Source: Aeoliella straminimaris (lineage in GTDB: Bacteria; Planctomycetota; Planctomycetia; Pirellulales; Lacipirellulaceae). Taken from it: 64,000 nucleotides of DNA. The stretch is taken from NCBI RefSeq assembly GCF_024054565.1, contig NZ_JAMXLR010000036.1:434001-498000 (forward strand). The letters are read 5' to 3'. Positions 52,605 to 62,080 of this stretch are shown here, in pieces; position 1 is the stretch's first letter; each line of letters opens with the position of its first letter. Position numbers and translations under genes: made by a program. The notes beneath the pieces are model-generated. The model saw only the letters and a list, made by a program, of their open reading frames with translations. It was not told the DNA's origin and did no database searches.

Positions 52605-53987
52605 ATGTACGACACTCTCATCATTGGCGCGGGCATGAGTGGGTTGGCGGCCGGTATACGGCTGGCTCACTTCGGGCAGCGGGTGGCGATTCTCGAACGC
52701 CACTACACAATCGGTGGACTCAACTCGTTCTACCGACTCCGCGGCCGCAACTACGACGTCGGTCTGCACGCGCTGACGAATATCACGCCCAAAGGAGCAA
52801 AGCGTGGTCCGCTCGCCCGGTTGCTGCGCCAATTGCGTTTTTCCTGGGACGACTTCGAAATCTCCCCGCAGAACGGTTCGCAGATTGTCTTCCCTGGCGC
52901 GAAGCTGTCGTTCTCCAACGAGTTCGAGCTGATGCGGAGCGAAGTCGCCCGGCAGTTTCCTGGTCAGGCCGACGCGTTCGACAAAATGGTCAGCCAGATT
53001 GTCGATTACGACGACCTGACCGACGAGCATCAGCAGCTCTCGGCCCGCGAGGTGGTGTCGTCGTACATTACCGAGCCGCTGTTGGTCGAAATGCTTTTCT
53101 GTCCGCTCATGTTCTACGGCTCGGCCCGCGAGCACGACATGGACTGGGGACAGTTCTGCATCATGTTTCGCAGTATCTTTCTGGAAGGACTCGGCCGGCC
53201 ATTCGCCGGAGTGCGACTCATCCTGAAGCTGCTCGTGAAACGCTTCCGCTCGCTCGGTGGGGAGCTCAAGCTCCGCTCGGGTGTCAAGCGTATCCTCACC
53301 GACGATGGACATGTGTGCGGCGTCGAACTCGAAGGGGGCGAGACCATCGAAGCTCGCCGGGTGCTCAGTTCGGCCGGCTGGTGCGAGACCATGCGGCTGT
53401 GTGACGATGGCGATCCGGTTTCTTCGCGAGCCAGTGGACAGCTCAGCTTCTGCGAGGCGATTGCCACCTTGGACGTTCCACCCTCGGCCTTCGACTACCA
53501 CCAGACGATCACGTTCTTCAACGACTCGCCCGAGTTCCATTGGACCAAGCCGACCGGCGAAATGTGCGACGTGCGGAGTGGCGTGATCTGCTCGCCAGAT
53601 AACTTCGGCTACGATCGACCGCTGGGCGAGGAAGGCACCATGCGCGTCACAGTGCTTGCCGATCAGGATCGTTGGATGGCGCTCGACGATCCGGACTACC
53701 GCCTGGCGAAGCATCGCTGGTGGGATCGTATTGTCGAGTCGGCGGTCCGCTTTGTGCCCGATTTCCGCGCACGCGTGATCGACACCGACATGTTCACCCC
53801 CGGCACCATCGTCCGCTACACGGGGCACGACAATGGCGCCGTATATGGTGCACCGGACAAACAGCTCGACGGCACCACGCACCTGGATAACCTGTTCGTC
53901 TGTGGCACTGATCAGGGCTTCGTCGGCATCATCGGCGCCATCATCAGCGGTATCTCGATGGCGAATATGCACTGCCTGCGGGATTGA
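52605..53987 (+). CDS. CrtI/phytoene-desaturase-like FAD oxidoreductase (first copy)
   Basis: 460 residues from the ATG at 52605. The FAD dinucleotide motif GAGMSG (8-13) with Glu31 at the end of the second strand, and the C-terminal FAD-contact region NLFVCGTDQGFVGIIGAI, match the CrtI/CrtISO/retinol-saturase group. The substrate is unlikely to be a carotenoid, since no phytoene synthase is near; ACP-bound chains are possible. It shares only family-level similarity with the copy at 60.0 kb. Most of the operon's redox steps may depend on these two. Confidence 0.85.
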   Translation: MYDTLIIGAGMSGLAAGIRLAHFGQRVAILERHYTIGGLNSFYRLRGRNYDVGLHALTNITPKGAKRGPLARLLRQLRFSWDDFEISPQNGSQIVFPGAKLSFSNEFELMRSEVARQFPGQADAFDKMVSQIVDYDDLTDEHQQLSAREVVSSYITEPLLVEMLFCPLMFYGSAREHDMDWGQFCIMFRSIFLEGLGRPFAGVRLILKLLVKRFRSLGGELKLRSGVKRILTDDGHVCGVELEGGETIEARRVLSSAGWCETMRLCDDGDPVSSRASGQLSFCEAIATLDVPPSAFDYHQTITFFNDSPEFHWTKPTGEMCDVRSGVICSPDNFGYDRPLGEEGTMRVTVLADQDRWMALDDPDYRLAKHRWWDRIVESAVRFVPDFRARVIDTDMFTPGTIVRYTGHDNGAVYGAPDKQLDGTTHLDNLFVCGTDQGFVGIIGAIISGISMANMHCLRD

Positions 53988-54135
53988 GGATCGGCTGATC
54001 GGATACCGGAGCCGGTTTTCGGTCTCCATTCCCCCAACGACGAGGAACTCTCCCTCGCCGGAAAGCGTCCCAATATTCTCTTGTGCACGGCGAATACACA
54101 TGGCGCAAGTGCCCGTGTGTTACAATGAGCCAAGT

Positions 54136-54798
54136 ATGGAATTTCAAGAAGATTCAACGTATCGCGCCCGTCCCCGCTTTTCGCTCCTCACTCTGGTGTT
54201 GGTGACCACGATCGTGGGTCTTTCGATCACCGTGGTCTTGTTGTACCGCGAACTCGCACCGCTGCGGACCGAGGTTCGCACGTTGCGCGAGGAGACAGGT
54301 CAACTGTTGGTGGACGACCCTACCAAGCTGCAAGCCATCGAGATCGAGACCTACAACGACTGGGCCTGGAAGTGGCGCGTGTGGGTTCCGCCCGAGACGG
54401 CTTGGATTGTGGGCACCAAGGTCGAAGAGATCCCGCCGAAGGGCGAATTCCCGGCTGTTAGCGGTCTTACGCTCCGACACATGAAAGAGGGACGCGAGAC
54501 CCTGATCACGGCTCGGATAGAAACCAAGCCAACCGGCGAATTGCGATGTGCTATTGCGTGCGAAGGAGTGACCACCTACGAGCCCATCGCTACGGAGGAG
54601 GCCAAGTGGTTGCTCGAGGGATCACGTGGGAGTTCATTCAACGGCGTGGGCAGCACCATCCGTGTGGCGGAATCGGGAACGCCTTTCACGTTGCTCCGCA
54701 AGCGAGTGTTCTACCAATCGGCCACCGGTTCGATTCCTCCCATTCCCGAACCAAATGCGACCGACGGCCTGCTCATTTGGCTGGAGGAACAGAAATGA
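54136..54798 (+). CDS. Tandem membrane protein paralog 1
   Basis: 220 residues. RFSLLTL and a membrane helix (about 16-38), then a short coiled coil (APLRTEVRTLREETGQLL), the linker DPTKLQAIEI, a conserved WKWRVWVPP stretch and a beta-rich domain ending GLLIWLEEQ. The N-terminus should be cytoplasmic and the rest periplasmic. It is the first of five paralogs in a row. It starts 148 bp after the CrtI-like gene, with TACAAT 9 bp upstream of the ATG. Function is unknown. Confidence 0.75.
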   Translation: MEFQEDSTYRARPRFSLLTLVLVTTIVGLSITVVLLYRELAPLRTEVRTLREETGQLLVDDPTKLQAIEIETYNDWAWKWRVWVPPETAWIVGTKVEEIPPKGEFPAVSGLTLRHMKEGRETLITARIETKPTGELRCAIACEGVTTYEPIATEEAKWLLEGSRGSSFNGVGSTIRVAESGTPFTLLRKRVFYQSATGSIPPIPEPNATDGLLIWLEEQK

Positions 54799-55439
54799 AT
54801 GCCAGTACTTCGACTGAATCTCCACTGCCAACAAAACGCCGTGCCCGATTCTCGCTCCTCACGCTGGTGCTGGTGACCACCATTGTGGCGCTCGCCATTT
54901 CCGTGGGCATGCTCTACCGCGAAGTCGCTCCCCTGCGGGCCGAGGTCAAACGCCTGCGGGCCGAGGTGGGTGAGCTCGATGTGCGCGACAAGTCGAAGAT
55001 TCATGCCATCCAGGTTCCCTCGGGCAGCAAACTGGAGTGGAAATGGCGCATCTGGATTCCCGAGGGCGTAAATTACCAGATGCGAGCCGTTGGCGAGGAT
55101 GTCCCTAAGGAAGGATTTCCAGATATCGGTGGCGGTACCACGTATCTCCGCCAGCCCGGCGAGCAGGTGATTCGTTACGTGATTGAACGCGATCCCAAGC
55201 GAGGTGGTTGGGCGGGCAAACTCGTTTACGATGGCGGAAGCCTCGGCAGCGACGAGCAGCCTTGGGTTGAATGGAGCAGTTGGTCCGGCGGGGGCCATGG
55301 CGTGGGCGACTCCACCAAGGTATTCGAGCCGGGAGAACGTATCCTTATTGCCCGCCGCCGCTTTACGAACGAAGACAACCCGCCCAAAAATGCCGACGAT
55401 CCGCTGCCCGGTTTTCTGATTTGGCTGGAGCCCCGATGA
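54795..55439 (+). CDS. Tandem membrane protein paralog 2
   Basis: 214 residues. The ATG overlaps the stop of paralog 1 (ATGA). Same architecture: ARFSLLTLVLVTTIVALAI helix, coiled coil APLRAEVKRLRAEVGEL, DKSKIHAIQV, WKWRIWIPEG, and the C-terminal GFLIWLEPR. It differs from paralog 1 chiefly in the middle domain, where Gly-rich loops (SGGGHGVGD) occur. Function is unknown. Confidence 0.75.
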   Translation: MNASTSTESPLPTKRRARFSLLTLVLVTTIVALAISVGMLYREVAPLRAEVKRLRAEVGELDVRDKSKIHAIQVPSGSKLEWKWRIWIPEGVNYQMRAVGEDVPKEGFPDIGGGTTYLRQPGEQVIRYVIERDPKRGGWAGKLVYDGGSLGSDEQPWVEWSSWSGGGHGVGDSTKVFEPGERILIARRRFTNEDNPPKNADDPLPGFLIWLEPR

Positions 55440-56065
55440 GCGAAACTGCAGAATCACAATCAAAGCGAGGCGCGCGGTTTTCGCTGCTTGCCTTGCCGCT
55501 GCTCACCACCATCGTTGGCCTGGGTACAACCGTGGTGCTGTTGTACTCGTCGCGTTCAGAGCTGCGCGGTGAACTCAAGGAAATGCGGGAGAGTCGCGGG
55601 CAACTATACATTGAAGACCGGACGAAGCTGCACGCCATAAGTATCGCAAGCCCAGGCAGTCGCCACTGGCGCTGGCGAATCTATATTCCGCCCGGCAAAC
55701 GCTACCAATTGAACATGCACGGCGGGCCCGTTCCCAAAGAGGGTTTGCCCGATAGTGGAGAAATATCTGACGTTCTCGAACCCGGTGAGCATGTGGTAGC
55801 CTATCGCGTGATTGAGGACTCCGCCGATGGCGAACCGATCGGCACCCTGGAGATTGACGACTTCTCCCGCTCCGGTGGCAAGCACCCTTGGGCCGAGTGG
55901 GTCGACTGGAGAGGCAGAACACAGGACGTAGGTCCCTACACCCAGAGCTTCGAGCCAACCGAACCCGTGGTAATGCTTCGCCATCGAGTATCGGCCACTG
56001 CCAAGAAGTCGTCGACGATTGAAGATCCATCCGCAGGACTGCTAATCTGGCTGGAACCACAATGA
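55436..56065 (+). CDS. Tandem membrane protein paralog 3
   Basis: 209 residues, ATGA overlap with paralog 2. It keeps GARFSLL, a membrane helix, a less regular coiled coil (SELRGELKEMRESRGQL), DRTKLHAISI, HWRWRIYIPPGK and GLLIWLEPQ. The middle domain carries a FEPTEPV strand also found as FEPGERI in paralog 2, showing recent common origin. Function is unknown. Confidence 0.75.
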   Translation: MSETAESQSKRGARFSLLALPLLTTIVGLGTTVVLLYSSRSELRGELKEMRESRGQLYIEDRTKLHAISIASPGSRHWRWRIYIPPGKRYQLNMHGGPVPKEGLPDSGEISDVLEPGEHVVAYRVIEDSADGEPIGTLEIDDFSRSGGKHPWAEWVDWRGRTQDVGPYTQSFEPTEPVVMLRHRVSATAKKSSTIEDPSAGLLIWLEPQ

Positions 56066-56829
56066 CAGACTCCTCCGCACCACAAACCAAACTCGGTGCG
56101 CGATTCTCACTCCTCACGCTGGTGTGGCTAATCACCATTGCCGCGCTGGGGGTGGGGTTGTATTCGTCAGGCCGGCGGAATGCCAGGCTGGAGGCGCGGA
56201 ACAACGAACTCGATGCCGAGAACAAAACGTACCGCAATATGCTCGGCATCTTCGAGCTCGAAGACCCCGCGAAAATTCACGCCATTCGCGCCCCCAGCGA
56301 AAACGATGCCCCACGCAAGTATCGCATCTACTTGCCACCGGGCCGGAAGTACCTCGCCTGCTACCAGGCGAACCGCATACCCAAAGATGGAGTGGGCGAT
56401 CACCCGAACACGTCCGTCCTGCAGCCGGGCACCTATCTAATGAAGGTGAAGATCAACCGTCGCTTCGATCAAGAGACTGGCGAGCCGACCCGAACCGTGG
56501 CGGTCGACTTCGACATCGACGCGGTGGACGAAGATGTGAACTCTAGCCAGAGTGCCAGAATCGGCATCTCTGAAATGTGGAATGACTGGATCGTGAACAA
56601 AGAGACCGGCCAGATGGCCTACGGCTGGCAGGACATTGGCGAAAAGGTGGAACTTCACGAACCGACGCAGCCCATGCTGGTGTATCGCGCTCGGGCGCAT
56701 GAGATAGTCGTTCTCTCGCGCGACTCCGATGGCCAGCCTGATAGCTACACGACGAAGCAAATCGACGGTCCGACCGACGGCTTCATGGTGTGGATTGCAC
56801 CGCAAGAGGAGGAAGGAGACGGAGAATGA
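56062..56829 (+). CDS. Tandem membrane protein paralog 4
   Basis: 255 residues, ATGA overlap with paralog 3. It is the most divergent and longest: GARFSLLTLVWLITIAAL helix, helical RLEARNNELDAENKTYRN, DPAKIHAIRA, a shortened KYRIYLPPGR and GFMVWIAPQ. An insert of about 40 acidic and Asn-rich residues (DIDAVDEDVN) lies in the middle. Function is unknown. Confidence 0.72.
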   Translation: MTDSSAPQTKLGARFSLLTLVWLITIAALGVGLYSSGRRNARLEARNNELDAENKTYRNMLGIFELEDPAKIHAIRAPSENDAPRKYRIYLPPGRKYLACYQANRIPKDGVGDHPNTSVLQPGTYLMKVKINRRFDQETGEPTRTVAVDFDIDAVDEDVNSSQSARIGISEMWNDWIVNKETGQMAYGWQDIGEKVELHEPTQPMLVYRARAHEIVVLSRDSDGQPDSYTTKQIDGPTDGFMVWIAPQEEEGDGE

Positions 56830-57485
56830 GCGGCGATGCTACAGAGCCATCTCGACACGCACGGTTCTCGCTCCGCACGCTCTTGTTGGCCACGGTGTTT
56901 CTAGCAATGGCGCTCGCGATCGTGGTGCTGAGTTGGGAGCTGATTCCCTTGCGCGCGGAGGTTCAGCGGCTTCGCGACGAGGCGGGGTATTTGACCATTG
57001 AGGATCCGACCAAGCTGCATGCGATTCGATTGGAGTCCGAGAGCCCCCTTGTCTGGCGATGGAAGGTCTGGGTGCCAGCTGGACCAGGAAAGGTCTGGAT
57101 GGGGGCAAAAGTGGGCGATATTCCCGCAGCGGACCAGATGCAAGTACTTGGCGGTGTAGGGACTCTACGTCACGACGCCCAAGAGCTGATTGTCACCGTA
57201 GCTGTCTTCCAGGACTTGGATGAAAAATGGAAGCTCTCGGTCAGATTTGGTGGTTCCCAGAGCAAACGGGTCCTCACCGAGGAGCAGCTATCGGCAATGC
57301 GGGATCAGAGTAGTAGCTTTGGCAGTGGAGTTGGTGCAAACACGCAAGTCTGTGACGACGAAGGGCCACTTGTCCTCTTGCGTCGCCGTTTTATTCCAAA
57401 GGGCGTTAACGTCGAGGGTGGCGAATACCTGAAGACATCCGGTTCAGGGATTCTGGTTTGGATTCGGCTCGACGAGACTCTTTAA
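56826..57485 (+). CDS. Tandem membrane protein paralog 5
   Basis: 219 residues, ATGA overlap with paralog 4. ARFSLRTLLLATVFLAMAL helix, coiled coil IPLRAEVQRLRDEAGYL, DPTKLHAIRL, VWRWKVWVPAG and an end GILVWIRL. The RFSLRTLL version is the form common in other planctomycete membrane proteins. It is the last in the array; the next gene starts 108 bp later. Confidence 0.75.
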   Translation: MSGDATEPSRHARFSLRTLLLATVFLAMALAIVVLSWELIPLRAEVQRLRDEAGYLTIEDPTKLHAIRLESESPLVWRWKVWVPAGPGKVWMGAKVGDIPAADQMQVLGGVGTLRHDAQELIVTVAVFQDLDEKWKLSVRFGGSQSKRVLTEEQLSAMRDQSSSFGSGVGANTQVCDDEGPLVLLRRRFIPKGVNVEGGEYLKTSGSGILVWIRLDETL

Positions 57486-57593
57486 CTCTCGAGGCGAGGC
57501 TTAGCTCCTTGGTTATTCGGCCCTGTTGGAATAAGCCATTGCGGTGCGGTATGCTGATGCTGTCCCGCCACATTCCTTCCGAGGGCCCTCCCG

Positions 57594-58919
57594 ATGAAAT
57601 ACGCTTCGCTCTGCCTGTTACTCTCGCTAGCTCCGCTGGCCGTGGCCGATGACTACGCCATCGTCTTCTCGAAAGCCACCCTGGATGAGGAGGGGTGGAA
57701 CGAGGTGATTGAGACGCTGCAGGAGAAGCATGGCGGTGCATTGGTGATGTATGCCGACCGCCTCGACGAGGCGAAGTCGGAACTTCAGCAGCAGCATCCA
57801 CGGTTCACCTGCTTTGTCGCCCGGCCCGAGGAAGCCACGAAGGAGTTCGTGGCCGCCGTGCATCAACTGACCCGCCAGTACGACGACGATCCTTACACCG
57901 ACACCCGCTGGGGCATCCTGACCGGCTACGACGCAGCCAACGCACTTGAAATTGCCAAGACCAGCAAGCCACTCACCATTCACAAAGTGGCGGCCGGCAC
58001 CGAGGTGGCGCTCGAGATGTGCGAAGAGGGCAGGTGCTTCGACGAACTGGTGCAGGGCAAGCTGGTGGTCAAAGAGCAGGGCGGGGAGGCAGAACTGACC
58101 AAAGGGCCGGCCGACTCGACCAAAGCACTCGTCGATACTTTGAACGACTACCAGCCCGACCTGTTCGTCACGTCGGGCCACGCCACAGAGCGAAACTGGC
58201 AAATCGGCTTCCGCTACCGCAACGGCTACTTCAAATCGCACGCGGGCGAGATGATCGGTCAGGACACCGCGGGCGACGTGCACGAGGTCGATTCGCCGAA
58301 CGTGAAGGTCTACATGCCGATCGGCAACTGTCTGATGGGCCACATCGACGGGCCCGACGCGATGGCGCTGGCCTGGATGCACGACGCCGGCGTCCGGCAG
58401 ATGATCGGCTACACGGTGCCCACTTGGTTTGGGTACGCGGGCTGGGGCTGCCTCGATTACTTCGTCGAACAGCCGGGCCGCTACACGTTTAGCGAGGCCT
58501 TTCTGGCCAACCAGATTGCCCTGTTGCACAAACTCGAGACGACCGACCAGGACCGCCGCGGCCTGGAGTACGACCGCGACACCTTGGCCTTCTACGGCGA
58601 CCCGGCCTGGCAAGCCAAAATGGCCCCGGGCGACTGCGCCTATGACCAAGAGCTCAAGGTCGATGGCGACACCTACACGCTCACCCTCACTCCCCGCCGC
58701 GGCGCGAAGTCGTTCGAGCCGATAAACATGAATGGCTCAGAGCGTGGCTGGCGCCCGATGGTGGCCTTCCTGCCCAATCGCATTGGGGAAGTGGAGATCG
58801 TCGAGGGGGAGGAATTGAAGCCCGTGGTGACCGACGATTTCATCCTGGTGCCGAACCCGCGGACGGTGGAGGAGGGCAGGGAGTACAAGGTGGTGTTTCG
58901 GGCGAAGCGGGTGGAATAG
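57594..58919 (+). CDS. Secreted putative cysteine peptidase (clan CD / C25-like)
   Basis: 441 residues with a signal peptide (MKYASLCLLLSLAPLAVA). His196 in FVTSGHATE and Cys246 in MPIGNCLMG sit in hydrophobic-strand contexts matching the His and Cys boxes of caspase/gingipain-fold peptidases. The C-terminal part contains beta-sandwich-like strands. The peptidase assignment is inference from these two motifs. GAGGG precedes the ATG. It may be periplasmic or surface. Confidence 0.6.
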   Translation: MKYASLCLLLSLAPLAVADDYAIVFSKATLDEEGWNEVIETLQEKHGGALVMYADRLDEAKSELQQQHPRFTCFVARPEEATKEFVAAVHQLTRQYDDDPYTDTRWGILTGYDAANALEIAKTSKPLTIHKVAAGTEVALEMCEEGRCFDELVQGKLVVKEQGGEAELTKGPADSTKALVDTLNDYQPDLFVTSGHATERNWQIGFRYRNGYFKSHAGEMIGQDTAGDVHEVDSPNVKVYMPIGNCLMGHIDGPDAMALAWMHDAGVRQMIGYTVPTWFGYAGWGCLDYFVEQPGRYTFSEAFLANQIALLHKLETTDQDRRGLEYDRDTLAFYGDPAWQAKMAPGDCAYDQELKVDGDTYTLTLTPRRGAKSFEPINMNGSERGWRPMVAFLPNRIGEVEIVEGEELKPVVTDDFILVPNPRTVEEGREYKVVFRAKRVE

Positions 58920-58966
58920 TCTGTCGAAGCCCCTCAGGCTAGCTGCGAAGCAGCGCGCTTCGAAAG

Positions 58967-58985
58967 CCCAGGGCGCAGCCCTGGG
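58967..58985. repeat. Short hairpin CCCAGGGC-GCA-GCCCTGGG
   Basis: A perfect 8-bp stem with a 3-base loop lies 48 bp after the peptidase-like gene; another small hairpin (GCTGC-GAA-GCAGC) lies just upstream. This type of repeat is common in intergenic regions of GC-rich bacteria. It may serve as a terminator, but lacks a T-tract. Confidence 0.45.
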
Positions 58986-59093
58986 AACCAAGGTGATCCA
59001 ACCGCCGAAGTCCCCTACTTCGCGAACCCGTATAGTCTCGCCAGGGTCAGGGTAGTTGAGGTTTGATTCAGTCCCAGGGGTGCATGATGTGCC

Positions 59094-59912
59094 GTGAGTG
59101 ATATTACTGCCAATCGCGAAGCGCAGCTCAAGGAGTGCATCGAGGAGCTGTATGCCACTTTTGGCGGTTATCGACTCCCGGAAGGGTGGCGTGAGCAACT
59201 TTGCGATCCGAAGTTCACGAAGGAAGAAATACTTAGGAGCACACCCCTACGAAAGCTGACGGGCGCCGATCTCACGCCGTATCATTGGAAGGCAATGACG
59301 ACTTGGGGTACGGAGGAAGATTTCAAGCACTTTGTGCCGCGACTGCTGGAGCTGATTGTCCCTCGGGTCGTGCCCATTGAGTCGGATATGGCATCCGAAC
59401 TCGAGCCCTGCATGGTAAGCAACAAGCTCCGATATGGTCGGTGGAGCAGTTGGCCTGAGCGAGAGCGTGAGGCCATTCACCGTTTCTACCTGGCACTCTG
59501 GTCGGCGCTACTTGCTAGCGACTCGAAGGTGCTGGCGGCGCCGAGGGTATGGCTTAGCATCATTGCACATGCCGAAGACTCGATTGCTGAGTTCCTGGAG
59601 ATTTGGGACAGCGACCTGCATGATGAGGAGTTGGCGTACGTTGCCACAACGCATCTTGCGACCAGCGTCGGCGTATACGATTGGCCGGCCATCAGTTGCC
59701 ATAAAGTCTTGGAAGATTACTATGCTAAACTCGACGCTCAAAATGCCGAAGCGGTGGAGTGGATCTTGAGCGATCGGATTTTCCAGCTCATGGAAGACGC
59801 CTTCTTCCGCTGGCAGGATACCCCCGAGGCGGAGCACTTCTCGCAGGCCCATCACTGGCTAGCTTTGCTCAGGCAGGAGCGACGCTGGAAACGCTCGGTG
59901 GCCGACTTGTGA
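59094..59912 (+). CDS. Predicted helical cytoplasmic protein, unknown
   Basis: 272 residues from a GTG. It is rich in Trp, Glu and Leu, largely alpha-helical by composition, with no signal peptide or membrane segment. I recognise no domain. A weakly repeated LRxExRW-like pattern occurs only at the end. Its place between the peptidase-like gene and the second CrtI-like gene is probably incidental. Confidence 0.6.
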   Translation: MSDITANREAQLKECIEELYATFGGYRLPEGWREQLCDPKFTKEEILRSTPLRKLTGADLTPYHWKAMTTWGTEEDFKHFVPRLLELIVPRVVPIESDMASELEPCMVSNKLRYGRWSSWPEREREAIHRFYLALWSALLASDSKVLAAPRVWLSIIAHAEDSIAEFLEIWDSDLHDEELAYVATTHLATSVGVYDWPAISCHKVLEDYYAKLDAQNAEAVEWILSDRIFQLMEDAFFRWQDTPEAEHFSQAHHWLALLRQERRWKRSVADL

Positions 59913-60040
59913 GAGTTCACGGCGAACCGCGGAAGCGTAGATCCTCGGCTATTTTGGGCCCCATCGAGCGTTCCGAGAAATCCTGGTAAACTCTTGGGTT
60001 CGTCCCTGACCCCCGTCCCCTGATCCCTGACCCCACTGCT

Positions 60041-61519
60041 GTGCCCAAAGACTTCCTCAAAGACGCCCAAAGTCGCTACGACGTCGTTGTGATCGGTGCC
60101 GGCCTGGCCGGGCTCACCGCGGCCAATATCCTGGCTCGGCAGGGCCGCAGCGTGCTGCTGCTCGAGCAGCATTACAAACTCGGCGGTATGGCCACGTGGT
60201 TCAAACGCCCGGGCGGCCACATTTTCGACATCTCGCTGCACGGTTTTCCGTATGGCATGGTGAAGAGCTGCCGTCGGTACTGGTCGAAGGAAATCGCCGA
60301 TTCGATCGTCCAGCTCGACGGTGTGCGGTTCGACAACCCGATGTTCTCGCTGTGGACCTCGTTCACTCGCGAGGACTTCACCAATCAGTTGATCGAGAAG
60401 TTCGGCGTCGCGCCCGAGCAGGTGCACGCGTTTTTCGACAAAGCGCGGGGCATGAACTTTTACGACGACCAGCAGACCACCACGCGGGAGCTGTTCGACG
60501 AGTTCTTCCCCGGCCGCGAAGACGTGATCCGGCTGCTCATGGAACCGATCACCTATGCCAACGGTTCGACGCTCGAAGATCCGGCGATCAGCTACGGCAT
60601 CGTGTTTTCGAACTTCATGTCCAAGGGCGTGTTCACCTTCCAGGGTGGCACCGACAAGCTAATCGGGCAGATGGAAGAGGAACTCAAGAAGAGCGGCGTC
60701 ACCATCGCCATCAATTGCGACGCCAAGAAGATCAACCTGAAGAACGGCGCGGTTCAGTCGATCGAGGTCGACGCCAAGGGAGCGACCCACACCATCGAAT
60801 GCGACGCGGTGGTGTCGAACGCCAACCTCAAGGCGACGATCTTCAATCTGGTGGGCGAGGACAAGTTCGACAAGAACTTCATCGACGACGCCCAGGCCGT
60901 GCGGCTCAACAACAGCAGCACGCAGGTGTACATGGCCCTGCAGGAGGACGACCGGCTCGATGTCCAAGAGTTGGGCGATTTGCTCTTTAGCAGCACCGCG
61001 CCCTACTTCCGCACCGAGGCGCTGCTGTCACGCGACATCACCAGCCGCACCTATTCGTTCTACTATCCGAAGACCCGCCCTGAAGGCAGGCCGCGGTGCA
61101 TGATCGTCTCGAGCACCAACGCCAACTACGACGACTGGGCCAAGCTGCCCGAGGACGAGTACGAGGCGAGTAAGCAGGACCTGTGCGAGACGACGCTCGA
61201 CGCGCTGGAGAAGTACGTGCCGAACGTCCGCAACCGTGTGGTGCACGTCGAAGCCTCAACGCCGCTGACGTTCAAGCATTACACGGCTCATGTCGCCGGC
61301 GCGAGCTTTGGGACCAAGTTCGAAGGCTTGGCCGTAAGCCGCGCCTTGCCCCAACAAGTGACCGGCCTGTACCACGCCGGCAGTGTCGGCATCATCATGA
61401 GTGGCTGGCTGGGCGCGATGAACTACGGGGTGATCGTCGCCAACGAAGTGGACAGTCAACTCGAGACCAACAACTCGACGTCGACCTCGGGCGTAGAGAA
61501 GCAGCTCGCCACGGAATGA
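60041..61519 (+). CDS. CrtI/phytoene-desaturase-like FAD oxidoreductase (second copy)
   Basis: 492 residues from a GTG. FAD motif GAGLAG (19-24) and Glu42, then [17 protein letters not shown] and the C-terminal [22 protein letters not shown] region. It is longer than the first copy and only family-related to it. No clear ribosome-binding site is seen, and the upstream leader contains a repeated CCTGACCCC pattern. It likely oxidises or isomerises an acyl or isoprenoid chain together with the first copy. Confidence 0.83.
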   Translation: MPKDFLKDAQSRYDVVVIGAGLAGLTAANILARQGRSVLLLEQHYKLGGMATWFKRPGGHIFDISLHGFPYGMVKSCRRYWSKEIADSIVQLDGVRFDNPMFSLWTSFTREDFTNQLIEKFGVAPEQVHAFFDKARGMNFYDDQQTTTRELFDEFFPGREDVIRLLMEPITYANGSTLEDPAISYGIVFSNFMSKGVFTFQGGTDKLIGQMEEELKKSGVTIAINCDAKKINLKNGAVQSIEVDAKGATHTIECDAVVSNANLKATIFNLVGEDKFDKNFIDDAQAVRLNNSSTQVYMALQEDDRLDVQELGDLLFSSTAPYFRTEALLSRDITSRTYSFYYPKTRPEGRPRCMIVSSTNANYDDWAKLPEDEYEASKQDLCETTLDALEKYVPNVRNRVVHVEASTPLTFKHYTAHVAGASFGTKFEGLAVSRALPQQVTGLYHAGSVGIIMSGWLGAMNYGVIVANEVDSQLETNNSTSTSGVEKQLATE

Positions 61520-61541
61520 GGGGGGCTCGCACCACTGCATC

Positions 61542-61991
61542 ATGAATGACGAGAATCCGTACAAGTCGCCCGAGTCGCGGGCGAATGGCGTTTCCCGCGA
61601 GCACGTTGACCAGGAATCGTTCGACGAGGCGGACGATTCGCGACTCATTAAACTGACGTCGTTCCTGACGATTGCCGATGCCCAGGTGTGTCAAGCGGTG
61701 CTGCGGCAGGAAGGCATTGATAGTTTTCTGGAGAACGAAGGCTCCGTTGGCGTGAACTGGTTGTGGTCGAACGCCGTGGGAGGGGTGAAGCTGCTGGTGC
61801 CAGAGGAGCACCTGGAGACCGCCGCGAAGCTGCTTGGAAAAGTGCAAACCACCGAGCAGGCGAAGGAAGCCCTAGGCGACATCACTTTCGAGTGCGAAGA
61901 CTGCGGTGCTGAAATTACCTTCCCTGGCGACCGTCGGGGCATGACCGAAACCTGCCCGAAGTGCCACGAGTACGTCGACGTGCCGGACTGA
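61542..61991 (+). CDS. DUF2007-like protein with C-terminal zinc ribbon
   Basis: 149 residues. An N-terminal polar region is followed by a DUF2007-type alpha/beta unit (LTSFLTIADAQVCQAVLRQE, GGVKLLVPEEHLETA). A zinc ribbon ends the protein: CEDC ... CPKC. DUF2007 domains are predicted signal-transducing modules. It starts 22 bp after the second CrtI-like gene and is probably co-transcribed; the partner is unknown. Confidence 0.75.
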   Translation: MNDENPYKSPESRANGVSREHVDQESFDEADDSRLIKLTSFLTIADAQVCQAVLRQEGIDSFLENEGSVGVNWLWSNAVGGVKLLVPEEHLETAAKLLGKVQTTEQAKEALGDITFECEDCGAEITFPGDRRGMTETCPKCHEYVDVPD

Positions 61992-62018
61992 GATGTAGTC
62001 GCAACCAATCCAATTCTG

Positions 62019-62058
62019 ATCCGCGACAATCCGCCAAGATCCGCGTCCATCCGCGACT
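62019..62058. repeat. Four phased 10-bp ATCCGC repeats
   Basis: ATCCGCGACA, ATCCGCCAAG, ATCCGCGTCC and ATCCGCGACT follow one another exactly every 10 bases, just upstream of fabZ. The period matches a helical turn. It may be a regulatory site or a copy of a common planctomycete intergenic repeat. Confidence 0.6.
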
Positions 62059-62080
62059 GATTAAGATCCACCAAGAGCCT

